This document shows, piece by piece, positions 54,932-61,973 of a DNA stretch of 64,000 bases. The notes under the pieces are model-generated. The model was given only the letters and a program-made list of their open reading frames with translations. It was not told the DNA's origin and made no database searches. The stretch lies in assembly GCA_022648325.1 (NCBI GenBank), contig JALCMG010000004.1, positions 124,001 to 188,000 of the forward strand, in the 5' to 3' direction. The first letter of the stretch is position 1, and every line of letters starts with the position of its first letter. The DNA is from Olsenella sp. (GTDB lineage Bacteria > Actinomycetota > Coriobacteriia > Coriobacteriales > Atopobiaceae). The translations under genes and the position numbers were made by a program.

Positions 54932-55699
54932 ATGAGCGGCGAGAGAAGGCCAGACGCGAGTATGGGCAGGCATACCCGCCGCAACGAAGGTGCTACCGAC
55001 ATGGGCGAAATCAGGTACATGAAGGTGAGCCGCGATTTCTACGAGGGGCTGAATGCGCTCCCAGAGGCTCAGGCGCGGAAGATGCTCTACGCATGCGTGG
55101 GCTACTTCTTCACGGGCGAGTGCGACCTCACGGGAAACCTCAGGAAGCTGTTCGACTTCTCGCAGAGGGGCAACCTAGACAGGTACCGCACTTCTGTGCT
55201 CAACGGCATGAAGAACGGCTCGAAAGCTGGGAGAAAATCGACTGGAAATGAAGAGGTTTCTGCAAAAACCCGTCAACTTTTGGCAGAAAGCGACCTCGAA
55301 ATTTCGCATGAAATTGATGACGCACAAGCCCACTCACCTGCAGAGACTGAATATTCAGGTACCACCCAGCCCCCTACCGATGGGTTGGAGACAATAGTAA
55401 TAGATAAGAGTAAGAGTAACAGCAATAGAAAAGATATGGTCGATTTTGGCAAATCGACTGCAGCTTTCCCCTCCAAGGACGAGTGGGTTCAGTTCATGGA
55501 GGAGAACGACGTACCGGAACCCTACGGCGACGAGTACGGAAGGCTCAAGGGCAGGGGCTGGACTGACGGGGAGGGAAACCCCATCCGCGATTGGCGGGCT
55601 TACCTTCTACGCATCTCTGAGAAGGCCAATGCATCGTATGAGCGGGAACCTTCAAGGCCGTCTGAGCACGAGGCTTTGAACAGCGAATATCCATTCTGA
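54932..55699 (+). CDS. Phage replication-type protein (DUF6291-like)
   Basis: Protein of 255 aa. The folded N-terminal part (~24-110) begins EIRYMKVSRDFYEGLNALPE and has KMLYACVGYFFTGE, resembling a domain found in phage replication modules. A low-complexity linker follows (~115-175; Asn, Ser, Lys). The C-terminal WTDGEGNPIRDWRAYLLRIS resembles the end of replisome organiser proteins. Start uncertain: ATG 54932 or ATG 55001. The DNA of the linker (55392-55437) is AT-rich with AGTAA/AGTAAC repeats and could hold an origin. No helicase loader or primase motif is seen. Confidence 0.65.
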   Translation: MSGERRPDASMGRHTRRNEGATDMGEIRYMKVSRDFYEGLNALPEAQARKMLYACVGYFFTGECDLTGNLRKLFDFSQRGNLDRYRTSVLNGMKNGSKAGRKSTGNEEVSAKTRQLLAESDLEISHEIDDAQAHSPAETEYSGTTQPPTDGLETIVIDKSKSNSNRKDMVDFGKSTAAFPSKDEWVQFMEENDVPEPYGDEYGRLKGRGWTDGEGNPIRDWRAYLLRISEKANASYEREPSRPSEHEALNSEYPF

Positions 55700-55750
55700 G
55701 GCGCTTCTAAGCGATTTTAAGCGCCTTGCTACTAGGAAAGGTACAAGTTT

Positions 55751-56146
55751 ATGGCAAAGAATTACGAACGAGCCGTAGCGGCGCTTGTGGCGTGTCCTAC
55801 GGCCAAAGAGGCGGCGAAGGTCTCGGGCATCGGAGAGTCCACCTTGCGCGCCTACAAGGCAGACCCGGAGTTCGTGGAGCTGTACACAGCCGCCCGGCAT
55901 GAGCTTCTCGATGCGGGCGTGAAGACTCTGCAGTCCAAGTTTTCGGACGCCGTGGAGGTCATCTGCGAAATCATGCACGACAAGGCGGCGTCCCCCAGCG
56001 TGCGCCTCTCTGCTGCAAGCTCGATTATCCAGAACGCCGTCCGTCTCACAGACCAGACGGAGAGCATGGAGCGCGCCGCGACAGGCCGCAGGCTGAACCG
56101 CGAGCTTCTCGGCGGCCTCAGCGACATTTTCCCCGTTGGCGAATAG
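55751..56146 (+). CDS. Phage terminase small-subunit-like HTH protein
   Basis: Protein of 131 aa. The N-terminal helix-turn-helix is CPTAKEAAKVSGIGESTLRA followed by YKADPEF, like the phBC6A51/TerS-type DNA-binding domain. A helical oligomerisation region follows (LQSKFSDAVEVICEIMHDKA, SPSVRLSAASSIIQNAVRLT). No large terminase subunit is present. In Gram-positive phage satellites a lone TerS redirects helper packaging, so this is a key hint. The start ATG 55751 is preceded by AGGAAAGG about 8 nt upstream. A different DNA-binding role is possible. Confidence 0.7.
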   Translation: MAKNYERAVAALVACPTAKEAAKVSGIGESTLRAYKADPEFVELYTAARHELLDAGVKTLQSKFSDAVEVICEIMHDKAASPSVRLSAASSIIQNAVRLTDQTESMERAATGRRLNRELLGGLSDIFPVGE

Positions 56147-56191
56147 ACACGCACCTCATCAGACAACCTGCAAGCAAAGGAAGGAAACACA

Positions 56192-56830
56192 ATGGTTTAT
56201 ATCGATTCAGCCAAGAACACCCTATCCGCAATTAGCCAAGCTGCACTTAAAGCGCAAGCAAAGATAGACGAGGCGCGCAAGTTCAAGGAGGGCAACCGCC
56301 AGAACCTGCGAGACCGTATCGTCGGCGACGAGGGTTATAAGCAGAACAACGCTGCCTATGACAAGCGTATTGAAGACGCCCAGGCAGAGTTTGCCACTAC
56401 CGCACAAAAGGCATTAGAGGAGCTTCACAAGCAGCGTGTAGACAGCTTCACACCCCGTCCCCGTGACGTGAGCCCGGAGACTATGCAGTTCCTGTCCCTC
56501 ATCGACCTCACGCAGGGCGAGGCCGCGCAGCTCGTGAGGGAGGCCAAGCAGAAGGATGGCAACTACACGCTCGCCCGCATGGTCTACGCCAACGCCAACA
56601 GGCAGGGCATCGACATGCACGACGATGCTGCGGGCTACATCGGGCGGTGCGAGGACGCCCTCACCACCCTCGCGGAGACGTGCGCCTCGATGCTTGAAGA
56701 CGAGAGCGGGGCTTACGCCAAGGCTTTCGGGCAGGTGGTCGCCAACGCCGCCGAAGACGTGTCCAAGGCATCGGACGCCTACATGAACAGTGCGGGGGTT
56801 ACCTCTGAGGGTGTGCCCGTGGAGGCGTAG
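56192..56830 (+). CDS. Coiled-coil protein of the element, possibly capsid- or scaffold-related
   Basis: Protein of 212 aa, rich in Ala, Glu, Gln and Lys. Residues ~5-90 form a long predicted coiled coil (LKAQAKIDEARKFKEGNRQN). The second half is helical (LTQGEAAQLVREAKQKDGNY). No signal peptide, membrane helix or enzyme motif. The start ATG 56192 has AAGGAAGG 7 nt upstream, 45 nt after the terminase-like gene. Phage scaffolds and satellite capsid-size proteins are helical like this, but there is no direct evidence here. Confidence 0.6.
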   Translation: MVYIDSAKNTLSAISQAALKAQAKIDEARKFKEGNRQNLRDRIVGDEGYKQNNAAYDKRIEDAQAEFATTAQKALEELHKQRVDSFTPRPRDVSPETMQFLSLIDLTQGEAAQLVREAKQKDGNYTLARMVYANANRQGIDMHDDAAGYIGRCEDALTTLAETCASMLEDESGAYAKAFGQVVANAAEDVSKASDAYMNSAGVTSEGVPVEA

Positions 56831-56856
56831 GAGCAAGGAAAGAAGACTCGCGTGAT

Positions 56857-56890
56857 GGGGGGTCTCGCCACGGGCGGGACTCCTCTTTTC
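56857..56890 (+). terminator. Terminator of the element's downstream module
   Basis: GGGGGTCTCGCC pairs with GGCGGGACTCCTC around ACG, then TTTTCC. It lies 27 nt after the last convincing gene. Confidence 0.7.
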
Positions 56891-57186
56891 CTATGCGAGG
56901 CTCTGAGAGCCGTTCTAAGCCACGCAATCAGACCAAATGGCTCCTCTTCACCGAAGAAGACCCGAACGCCCCGCAAAACGGCACCACAGCGCCCACAGGG
57001 AGTTCAACGAAGCTTCAAGACCCCATCCTGTGCGGACGATGGGCACGGCGAGACACCGCCCGAGGGTCTGCCCTGGCACCCGAGGAACCCCCATTGGGTC
57101 TTCACGAAGACGAAAATGGGCGTCTGGTGTGCAGTGTGTTGCAATTTCGTGTTGCAAAGCCAATTCGATGGCTCGCAGAAAGAGAA
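56891..57186. other. Right end of the element, no confident gene
   Basis: The 106-codon plus frame at 56893-57213 has no good start context and no recognisable domain. The stretch contains two GTGTTGCAA sites (57136-57144, 57149-57157), matching one beside the left end (52169-52177). These could be integrase arm sites. Confidence 0.5.
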
Positions 57187-57218
57187 GCAGGTCAGAGGAA
57201 ATATACCCTCTGACCTGC
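57187..57218 (-). terminator. Terminator of tRNA-Thr supplied by the element
   Basis: GCAGGTCAGAGG/CCTCTGACCTGC is a perfect 12-bp stem with an 8-nt loop, then TTCTCTTTC on the minus strand. It is 10 nt from the tRNA 3' end, and inside the element. Confidence 0.8.
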
Positions 57219-57227
57219 GGCTTACTC

Positions 57228-57303
57228 TGGAGCCAGCTATCAGACTCGAACTGATGACCCCCGCTTTACGAGAGCGGTGCTCTACCAACTGAGCTATGCT
57301 GGC
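57228..57303 (-). tRNA. tRNA-Thr(CGU), CCA encoded, 3' end from the element
   Basis: 76 nt. Anticodon stem CCGCT/AGCGG with loop CTCGTAA gives anticodon CGT (reads ACG). Acceptor GCCAGCA/AGCTGGC has an A7-A66 mismatch at its base; the left attachment copy carries T66, which would pair. Discriminator T and CCA are encoded. The right attachment site is 57228-57274. Confidence 0.93.
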
Positions 57304-57323
57304 CTGCGCGTGAGCGCCCAACT

Positions 57324-57352
57324 ACTATACGGGGACACGCTCCGCTTTGCAA
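57324..57352 (-). promoter_or_regulatory. Promoter of tRNA-Thr
   Basis: Minus strand: TTGCAA, 17-nt spacer, TATAGT. The -10 ends 20 nt before the tRNA 5' end. Confidence 0.85.
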
Positions 57353-57429
57353 GCGTCACTGCGGATTTCTCCATGGATTCCCTCGGCGGCTCGCCTCCGC
57401 TGGATGCCCTTCATGACCAATAGCTGCGG

Positions 57430-57465
57430 ATTCCGATTGGTTAGGCCACGCTAATCAATCGGAAT
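57430..57465. repeat. 15-bp inverted repeat
   Basis: ATTCCGATTGGTTAG pairs with CTAATCAATCGGAAT (one G-T) around GCCACG. There is no T-run. The surrounding 57353-57593 shows no gene. Confidence 0.6.
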
Positions 57466-57593
57466 TTGCAAGGATGTAGCCTCCGCCAAGCTCGCCACGC
57501 CTACAAAGCGGAGAACAATAAGCCCTCAACGGGGGACAGCAAACCTCCAGCCCTAAAATGGGTCCCAGACAATCCCCGCCTGGGAGCACCCCC

Positions 57594-57747
57594 TTGCACA
57601 AAAATCGAAGTTCTCAGTAGTTTTTTCGGCAAATCGTCGAGTACTAAGGCGCTAGCCTATTGCGGAGCCGCAGGTAGCGCAATGGCACCGGCAAGGTGAT
57701 ACTAAGCGAACCCCCAAAAAGTACTGAGAACTTCGTTTTTTGTGCAA
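57594..57747. repeat. 154-bp MITE-like element with ~34-bp terminal inverted repeats
   Basis: Left end TTGCACAAAAATCGAAGTTC, followed by TCAGTAGTTTTTT (57594-57627). Right end AAAAAGTACTGAGAACTTCG, followed by TTTTTTGTGCAA (57714-57747). The ends are near-perfect inverted copies. The centre (about 86 nt) has smaller palindromes (ATTGCG/CGCAAT). No coding capacity. No clear target duplication beyond CCC. Confidence 0.8.
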
Positions 57748-57900
57748 CCCACCCCAAGCGGAAAGCAACTCCCCCTCCAAAACACGCGCAAAGGCGACAA
57801 GCTCGGCACCAAAGCGACAAGCTGATGGCACCATGCCAGCAAAGGCCCCTCATCGCTATCATGGTGAGCCAACGCAGGCATCAACCAACGGGAGGCGAGC

Positions 57901-58710
57901 ATGGCAGACAGCCCAAACAGCTACTTCCCCTCCCCCGCCGAGCTTCTCCCCCACGCAGTGCGCACGCAGTCCGGCCTCGCCCTTGTCCACACGACGCACG
58001 CGCACGGCGTATGGCAGCGAATCCTCAGTACCGGCGGCGTCTGGCAGTCCGCCACTCTCCTCGGCCCACGCCGCATGGACCCTCCGTTTGCATACCACCG
58101 CGCTTTTGGCCGCATCTTCGACCTCACGCCAAATGTCCAGCGGATCCTTGCTATAGGCGGTGGCGGCTTCGCGTTTCCCAAGTACGTAGCCGAGAAGCAC
58201 CCCGGCGTAGTGACCGACGTGGTCGAGATAGACCCTGCCATCATCGAGGCCGCACGCCGCTGGTTCTACCTGGACGAGGCTTGCGAGCTGCAAAGGCGCG
58301 CGGGCGGCAAGCTCAACGTAATCTGCGCTGACGGGCGCCAGGTGCTCGACAATGCCACGCCATCCTCATACGACGCCATCGTCCTCGACGCCTTTGTCCG
58401 CGATACGCCCGTGCGCTCCCTCGCCACCGCAAAGGCGTTCCAAGCCGCCCACCAGGCGCTCTCCCCCAGCGGAGTGCTTCTCGCCAACGTGGTCCCAGAC
58501 GAGAACGACCCAGGTAACGGCTTCCTTAGAAGCGTCGCCGCAGGACTTGTGGCAACCTTTGCCCACGTTGCGATCACCCTCGTGATCGACCGCCAAAACG
58601 TAGGCGAGAACTACATCGTCTTTGCCTCGGGCAACGCGCTTGACCTCCCCGATGCCATCCCCTTCGACGAAACCTTCCTCGGTGACGTACTCCGAGACGG
58701 CGCGCTGTAG
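57901..58710 (+). CDS. Spermidine-synthase-like methyltransferase-fold protein
   Basis: Cytosolic Rossmann-fold protein (269 aa) of the spermine/spermidine synthase family. Nucleotide-type binding motifs are VQRILAIGGGGFAFPKYVAE, then VVEIDPAIIEAARRWF and NVICADGRQVL, and YDAIVLDAFVRDTPV. The polyamine-synthase Asp of the D-x-x-D region is present in LDAF only partly, so the activity may be methyl transfer or something else. The start ATG 57901 has GGGAGG 5 nt upstream. It is a single plus-strand gene convergent with the DUF523-PNP gene. Confidence 0.8.
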   Translation: MADSPNSYFPSPAELLPHAVRTQSGLALVHTTHAHGVWQRILSTGGVWQSATLLGPRRMDPPFAYHRAFGRIFDLTPNVQRILAIGGGGFAFPKYVAEKHPGVVTDVVEIDPAIIEAARRWFYLDEACELQRRAGGKLNVICADGRQVLDNATPSSYDAIVLDAFVRDTPVRSLATAKAFQAAHQALSPSGVLLANVVPDENDPGNGFLRSVAAGLVATFAHVAITLVIDRQNVGENYIVFASGNALDLPDAIPFDETFLGDVLRDGAL

Positions 58711-58765
58711 GCGGCCGCCTCCTGCGGCGTCGCCGGAAGACGCTATTTTGTTACGAATCTCGAAA

Positions 58766-58846
58766 ACAGGGCCCTCCGGTGACAAATTGTCTCCGGAGGG
58801 CCCTGTCTGTTGCAAACGCCACCAAAAGTGGCCTTCCGGCGACGCA
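58766..58846. repeat. CCGGCGAC-family repeat with terminator hairpin
   Basis: The hairpin ACAGGGCCCTCCGG/CCGGAGGGCCCTGT (58766-58806) is followed by GTTTTCG on the minus strand, so it ends the DUF523-PNP gene. The rest (TTGCAAACGCCACCAAAAGT, then GGCCTTCCGGCGAC) matches the 37.3 kb repeats. Confidence 0.75.
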
Positions 58847-58892
58847 AGAGACGAGGCGCGAGGCCAGGTTGGTGTGTGGAGTACGGCTCCCC

Positions 58893-60083
58893 CTACAGCA
58901 TTCTCAGCACACCGCGCACCAGGCGCTCGAAGTCCTCGGAGTAGCGCTCGGCGCACGCGAGAACGGATCCGTGATTGGTGTCGGCCGACCCCGCCATGTT
59001 GGTGGCCAGCGTGAGCCCCAGCACGTTCATGTAGAGCGCACGCGCCATGATAACCTCGTTCACCGTCGACATGCCCGTAAAAGAGACTCCCAGCGAACGC
59101 AGGGCGGCAACCTCCGCAGGCGTCTCGAACGACGGCCCCAGCACGCCAGCATAGACGCCCTGCTGAAGCCCAATGCCGGTGTCATCGGCCACACCCTGTG
59201 CCAGCGTACGCAGGTAGGGCGAGAAGGCCGCACTCATGTCCACAAACGGCGTGTCAACGTCGCGCAGCTCGTCCCACTCGGCAAGCGGGTTTCTCCCCGT
59301 GAAGTTGATCTGGTCGGTGAGGATGCCGAGGCCCACCTTGGCATTGCCCTCGATGGCGCCCGTAGCACAGGCAAAGATGATGTCGCGGCACCCCAGGCGG
59401 AACGCGTGACGCACGAGCGAGGTGACCTCAGAGGCAGAGTAGCCCTGGTAGAGGTGGATGCGCCCGGGATACACCACCACGGGCACGTCGTCGATGGTGC
59501 CAACCGTAGCCTGGAAGTCGTGGCCCCTCACGGGACGCGCGGACTCCGGGAAGCCCTCGATGTCGTGATAGTCGATGCGGCGCACGGGCTTGACGAGCTT
59601 GGCAAGGTGCCCCAGGCCAGTCCCCAGCACAATGGCAACGGGATGCTCCACAGAGGGCTTGCAGGACTGAACCGTCTCCTCGCTAACCACGCAGATCCCC
59701 TCCTCCTCGAGGAGCCGGGCGAAGACGCCCTCCCCCTCGGTCAAGTTACCGGTATAGGTACCATCGTAGATGACGTGTACCCCGCATGACGGGCTTTTTG
59801 CCTTGAGGACGGCAAGCGGCGCCCCCGCGCGACGTGCAACGGCGAGCATCTCCAGGCTCCCGCGTGAGAACTCCTCTGTCACATCCGTTCCGTCGCGCAG
59901 CCAGACGCGACCTTCGTGCTGCTCCGCAGGAGGACGAGGCACGGGCAGGCGCGCCGCGGTCTCGGGGCACACCGGCGTCACCTCGAGCTTCTCGGCAAGG
60001 TCGAGAACGGCCTGGCACGGCTTGGAGCCGCCGTCGTAGCGAACGGGCTTCCCCAGAAGGCAGGCACTCACAATCGCACGCAT
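58893..60083 (-). CDS. DUF523 - purine nucleoside phosphorylase fusion
   Basis: Two-domain cytosolic protein (396 aa). Residues ~1-140 are a DUF523 domain (IVSACLLGKPVRYDGGSKPC; TPVCPETAARLPVPRPPAE; LKAKSPSCGVHVIYDG) with conserved cysteines. Residues ~150-396 are a trimeric-type purine nucleoside phosphorylase (AIVLGTGLGHL, YPGRIHLYQGYSASEV, CATGAIEGN, GVYAGVLGPSFETPAE, TGMSTVNEVIMARAL). The PNP half cleaves purine nucleosides with phosphate. The DUF523 role is unknown. I start at ATG 60083; GTG 60089 is an alternative. One uninterrupted frame covers both. Confidence 0.92.
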   Translation of the reverse strand: MRAIVSACLLGKPVRYDGGSKPCQAVLDLAEKLEVTPVCPETAARLPVPRPPAEQHEGRVWLRDGTDVTEEFSRGSLEMLAVARRAGAPLAVLKAKSPSCGVHVIYDGTYTGNLTEGEGVFARLLEEEGICVVSEETVQSCKPSVEHPVAIVLGTGLGHLAKLVKPVRRIDYHDIEGFPESARPVRGHDFQATVGTIDDVPVVVYPGRIHLYQGYSASEVTSLVRHAFRLGCRDIIFACATGAIEGNAKVGLGILTDQINFTGRNPLAEWDELRDVDTPFVDMSAAFSPYLRTLAQGVADDTGIGLQQGVYAGVLGPSFETPAEVAALRSLGVSFTGMSTVNEVIMARALYMNVLGLTLATNMAGSADTNHGSVLACAERYSEDFERLVRGVLRML

Positions 60084-60170
60084 TGGCACTCCCCTCTTGT
60101 AACCGGCAACGGGCGGTACGCGCCCACACTCGCTGCGGTACGTTCCTCTCGGTACATCAAAATTGTCATC

Positions 60171-60202
60171 AAAAAGGGGACGGAGCGCAACGCCCCGTCC
60201 CT
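60171..60202 (-). terminator. Terminator of the SurA-like gene
   Basis: GGGACGGGGCG/CGCTCCGTCCC with loop TTG, then CTTTTT on the minus strand, 27 nt after the stop. Confidence 0.9.
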
Positions 60203-60228
60203 CTCAATGGCTTGTCTAGGTGCCGACC

Positions 60229-61140
60229 TTAGACCGTCAGGGAGCTAATCTGGATCGAGGCATTCGAGAGAAGCCCATTGACGTAGGTGGTCCACTCTCT
60301 GGACGCCTGGGAGGCAGCGGTGGAGTAGTTGGAGTACGCAACGTAATAGGCCTGCTCAGCGGCAGCGTAGCTCGCGGAGTCATTGGAGATGGAGTAGGTC
60401 GAGAGCGCCGAGTAGTACGTGCCGTCGGTGCTTGCCCATGTGTTGTTCGCGGAATCCCACTCGTCACCGGCGAGGTTGATGATGTACTGAGCGTAGTCGG
60501 CCGAGGTGGTGTCCTCGTTGCCATCGGAGGGAGCCGTGGGCGCAGTAGGCTGGTCGGGCACCGTGGTGGTAACCACGGAGTCGCGAAGCTTCTTGATAAC
60601 CGCAGCATCGTGGAGGAGCGACTTGGTGGCGTCCTCGTCCAGGCCGTAGTTGGAGCCGATGGTCGCGTAGTCATCGGTACCGAGAGTGCTCTGTGCGTAC
60701 TGGCTCACATCGTCATCGCTCACGGTGACGCCCTGGCTCTCCGCCTCTGCAAGGACAGCCTTGTTGCGGGCATAGCTCAGGATGTCGTCTGCGGAGGGAA
60801 CGTTGTAGGAGCCGTCGCTGTTGGCCTGGTTGTCAAGCGAGCCGTTCTGCTCGATAACCTCACGCGCAGTGATAGCGTGGCTGGATCCGCTGTACATGTA
60901 GGTGGCAATCGTGGAGTCGAGGTCGGACTCACTCATTGTTGTCTTGCCAGTAGCTGCACCAGAGCCGCTGGAGAGCAGGAAGTGCCCACAAAGAATGCCC
61001 ACGACAAGGGCCACTACGCAGATTGCAATCCAGATAGGAGTACCCAAGGGGCGCTTAGCGGCCTTGGGAGCCTTTGGAGTGCCCGGGGTATTGGCGGTAC
61101 CCTCCTTGGTGCTGTCCTTCTTAATGGTACTGTCTGCCAT
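60229..61140 (-). CDS. Membrane-anchored SurA-N-like protein
   Basis: Protein of 303 aa, probably exposed outside the membrane. A Lys/Pro-rich cytosolic N-terminus (~1-34) is followed by one membrane helix (TPIWIAICVVALVVGILCGH) and a long Ser/Thr/Tyr/Ala-rich external part. Helical segments such as DILSYARNKAVLAEAESQGV, then TVSDDDVSQYAQSTLG, resemble the SurA/PrsA N-terminal chaperone domain, but no peptidyl-prolyl isomerase domain follows. I start at ATG 61140 with GAGAGGTGA 4 nt upstream. It probably helps fold or tether secreted proteins; unproven. 215 nt of noncoding sequence lies upstream. Confidence 0.7.
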   Translation of the reverse strand: MADSTIKKDSTKEGTANTPGTPKAPKAAKRPLGTPIWIAICVVALVVGILCGHFLLSSGSGAATGKTTMSESDLDSTIATYMYSGSSHAITAREVIEQNGSLDNQANSDGSYNVPSADDILSYARNKAVLAEAESQGVTVSDDDVSQYAQSTLGTDDYATIGSNYGLDEDATKSLLHDAAVIKKLRDSVVTTTVPDQPTAPTAPSDGNEDTTSADYAQYIINLAGDEWDSANNTWASTDGTYYSALSTYSISNDSASYAAAEQAYYVAYSNYSTAASQASREWTTYVNGLLSNASIQISSLTV

Positions 61141-61355
61141 GTGCTCACCTCTCGAATCGGCGCGGAAGCCCGCGTTTTGAGTCTGCAATCAATGCTCGGC
61201 GGATACATACGTTAGGCATTCTACCGCAGTAAAGCTAAAGTCCCGGCTTGTACGGCCACACTCCCCCGTGTCCGCACATGCATGCAGACAAACTAAACGC
61301 ATGCTTCATAGAAGCGCGGCGGCATCCCCAGCGGACGGACCCTAGCCGAGAAGGA

Positions 61356-61946
61356 CTACTTTGCCTTGCCCTTTGCCACCTCTAGGATGTCGCCCGAGAA
61401 CTGCTTGATGTAGCCGTTGCCGCTCTCGGCGTCAAACTTCACCCGCGAGACGAGCTCCTTGGCCGCCTTCTTGGAGATGCTGCCACCGGCAAAGCCGAGA
61501 AGCCCCTCGAGCATGTCACGGTACTCGGCGTCACCGTGATAGCACTGGATCGCCTCGTTGAGAAGCGGCCAGACCTCATCGGAACGCTCGGGTGACGTGG
61601 CGCCTAGACGGCAGAGAAAGAGAAACGCCGCCAAGCGCACCGTTGCAGAGTCGTAATCGAAGAGCGACGCCTCGGCGCCGGCAAAGGCAGCACTCACCTG
61701 GTCGGCGTACGCGTCGGTCATGGTCGAAAGGGTGTCGAGCACCTCCCAGCGCGTCTGCGCCTCCGGCCGGTCAAGGGCGTCGATCAGCGCATCGATGTGG
61801 CCGGCGAGCAGCGAGGAATCCTTGGCCGCCACGGCCGCAATGTCTTGCGAAACCTCCTGGCGGTGCCTGCGACTTGATGCCGAAAGGCCATCGACCAGGG
61901 CGGCGACGTCCGCTGCGCTCATCGTCTTGTTGTTCTCCTCTGCCAT
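61356..61946 (-). CDS. HEAT-like helical protein, function unknown
   Basis: Cytosolic protein of 196 aa made of repeated helix pairs: SLLAGHIDALIDALDRPEAQ, TRWEVLDTLSTMTDAYADQV, VRLAAFLFLCRLGATSPERS, EVWPLLNEAIQCYHGDAEYR. It looks like a short HEAT/armadillo-type scaffold. I start at ATG 61946 because GAGGAG lies 8 nt upstream; a TTG at 61952 is less likely. It is 27 nt after the NYN-LOTUS gene, so it is probably in that operon and may bind its product. Confidence 0.7.
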   Translation of the reverse strand: MAEENNKTMSAADVAALVDGLSASSRRHRQEVSQDIAAVAAKDSSLLAGHIDALIDALDRPEAQTRWEVLDTLSTMTDAYADQVSAAFAGAEASLFDYDSATVRLAAFLFLCRLGATSPERSDEVWPLLNEAIQCYHGDAEYRDMLEGLLGFAGGSISKKAAKELVSRVKFDAESGNGYIKQFSGDILEVAKGKAK

Positions 61947-61973
61947 AGTCAAGTCTCCTCTCTTAGGCCCACG

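Larger units (their letters stand above)
52007..57274 (+). mobile_element. Integrative element in tRNA-Thr (phage-satellite-like), ~5.2 kb
   Basis: Bounded by a 47-nt direct repeat of the tRNA-Thr 3' end. It carries an integrase at the left end, then a HTH protein, excisionase-like protein, small unknown protein, replication-like protein, small-terminase-like protein and coiled-coil protein, all on the plus strand while the chromosome around is mostly minus. There are no capsid, tail, lysis or conjugation genes. The size, content and order suggest a phage satellite; a degenerate prophage remnant is the alternative. Confidence 0.85.

Noticed and set aside
56893..57213. 106-codon protein at the right end of the element
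   Set aside because: Starts right after a terminator with no ribosome site, has no recognisable fold and runs into the tRNA terminator and att region.
57696..58331. 211-codon plus frame overlapping the spermidine-synthase-like gene
   Set aside because: It starts inside the MITE-like element and is out of frame with the recognised protein; Arg/Pro/His-rich shadow.
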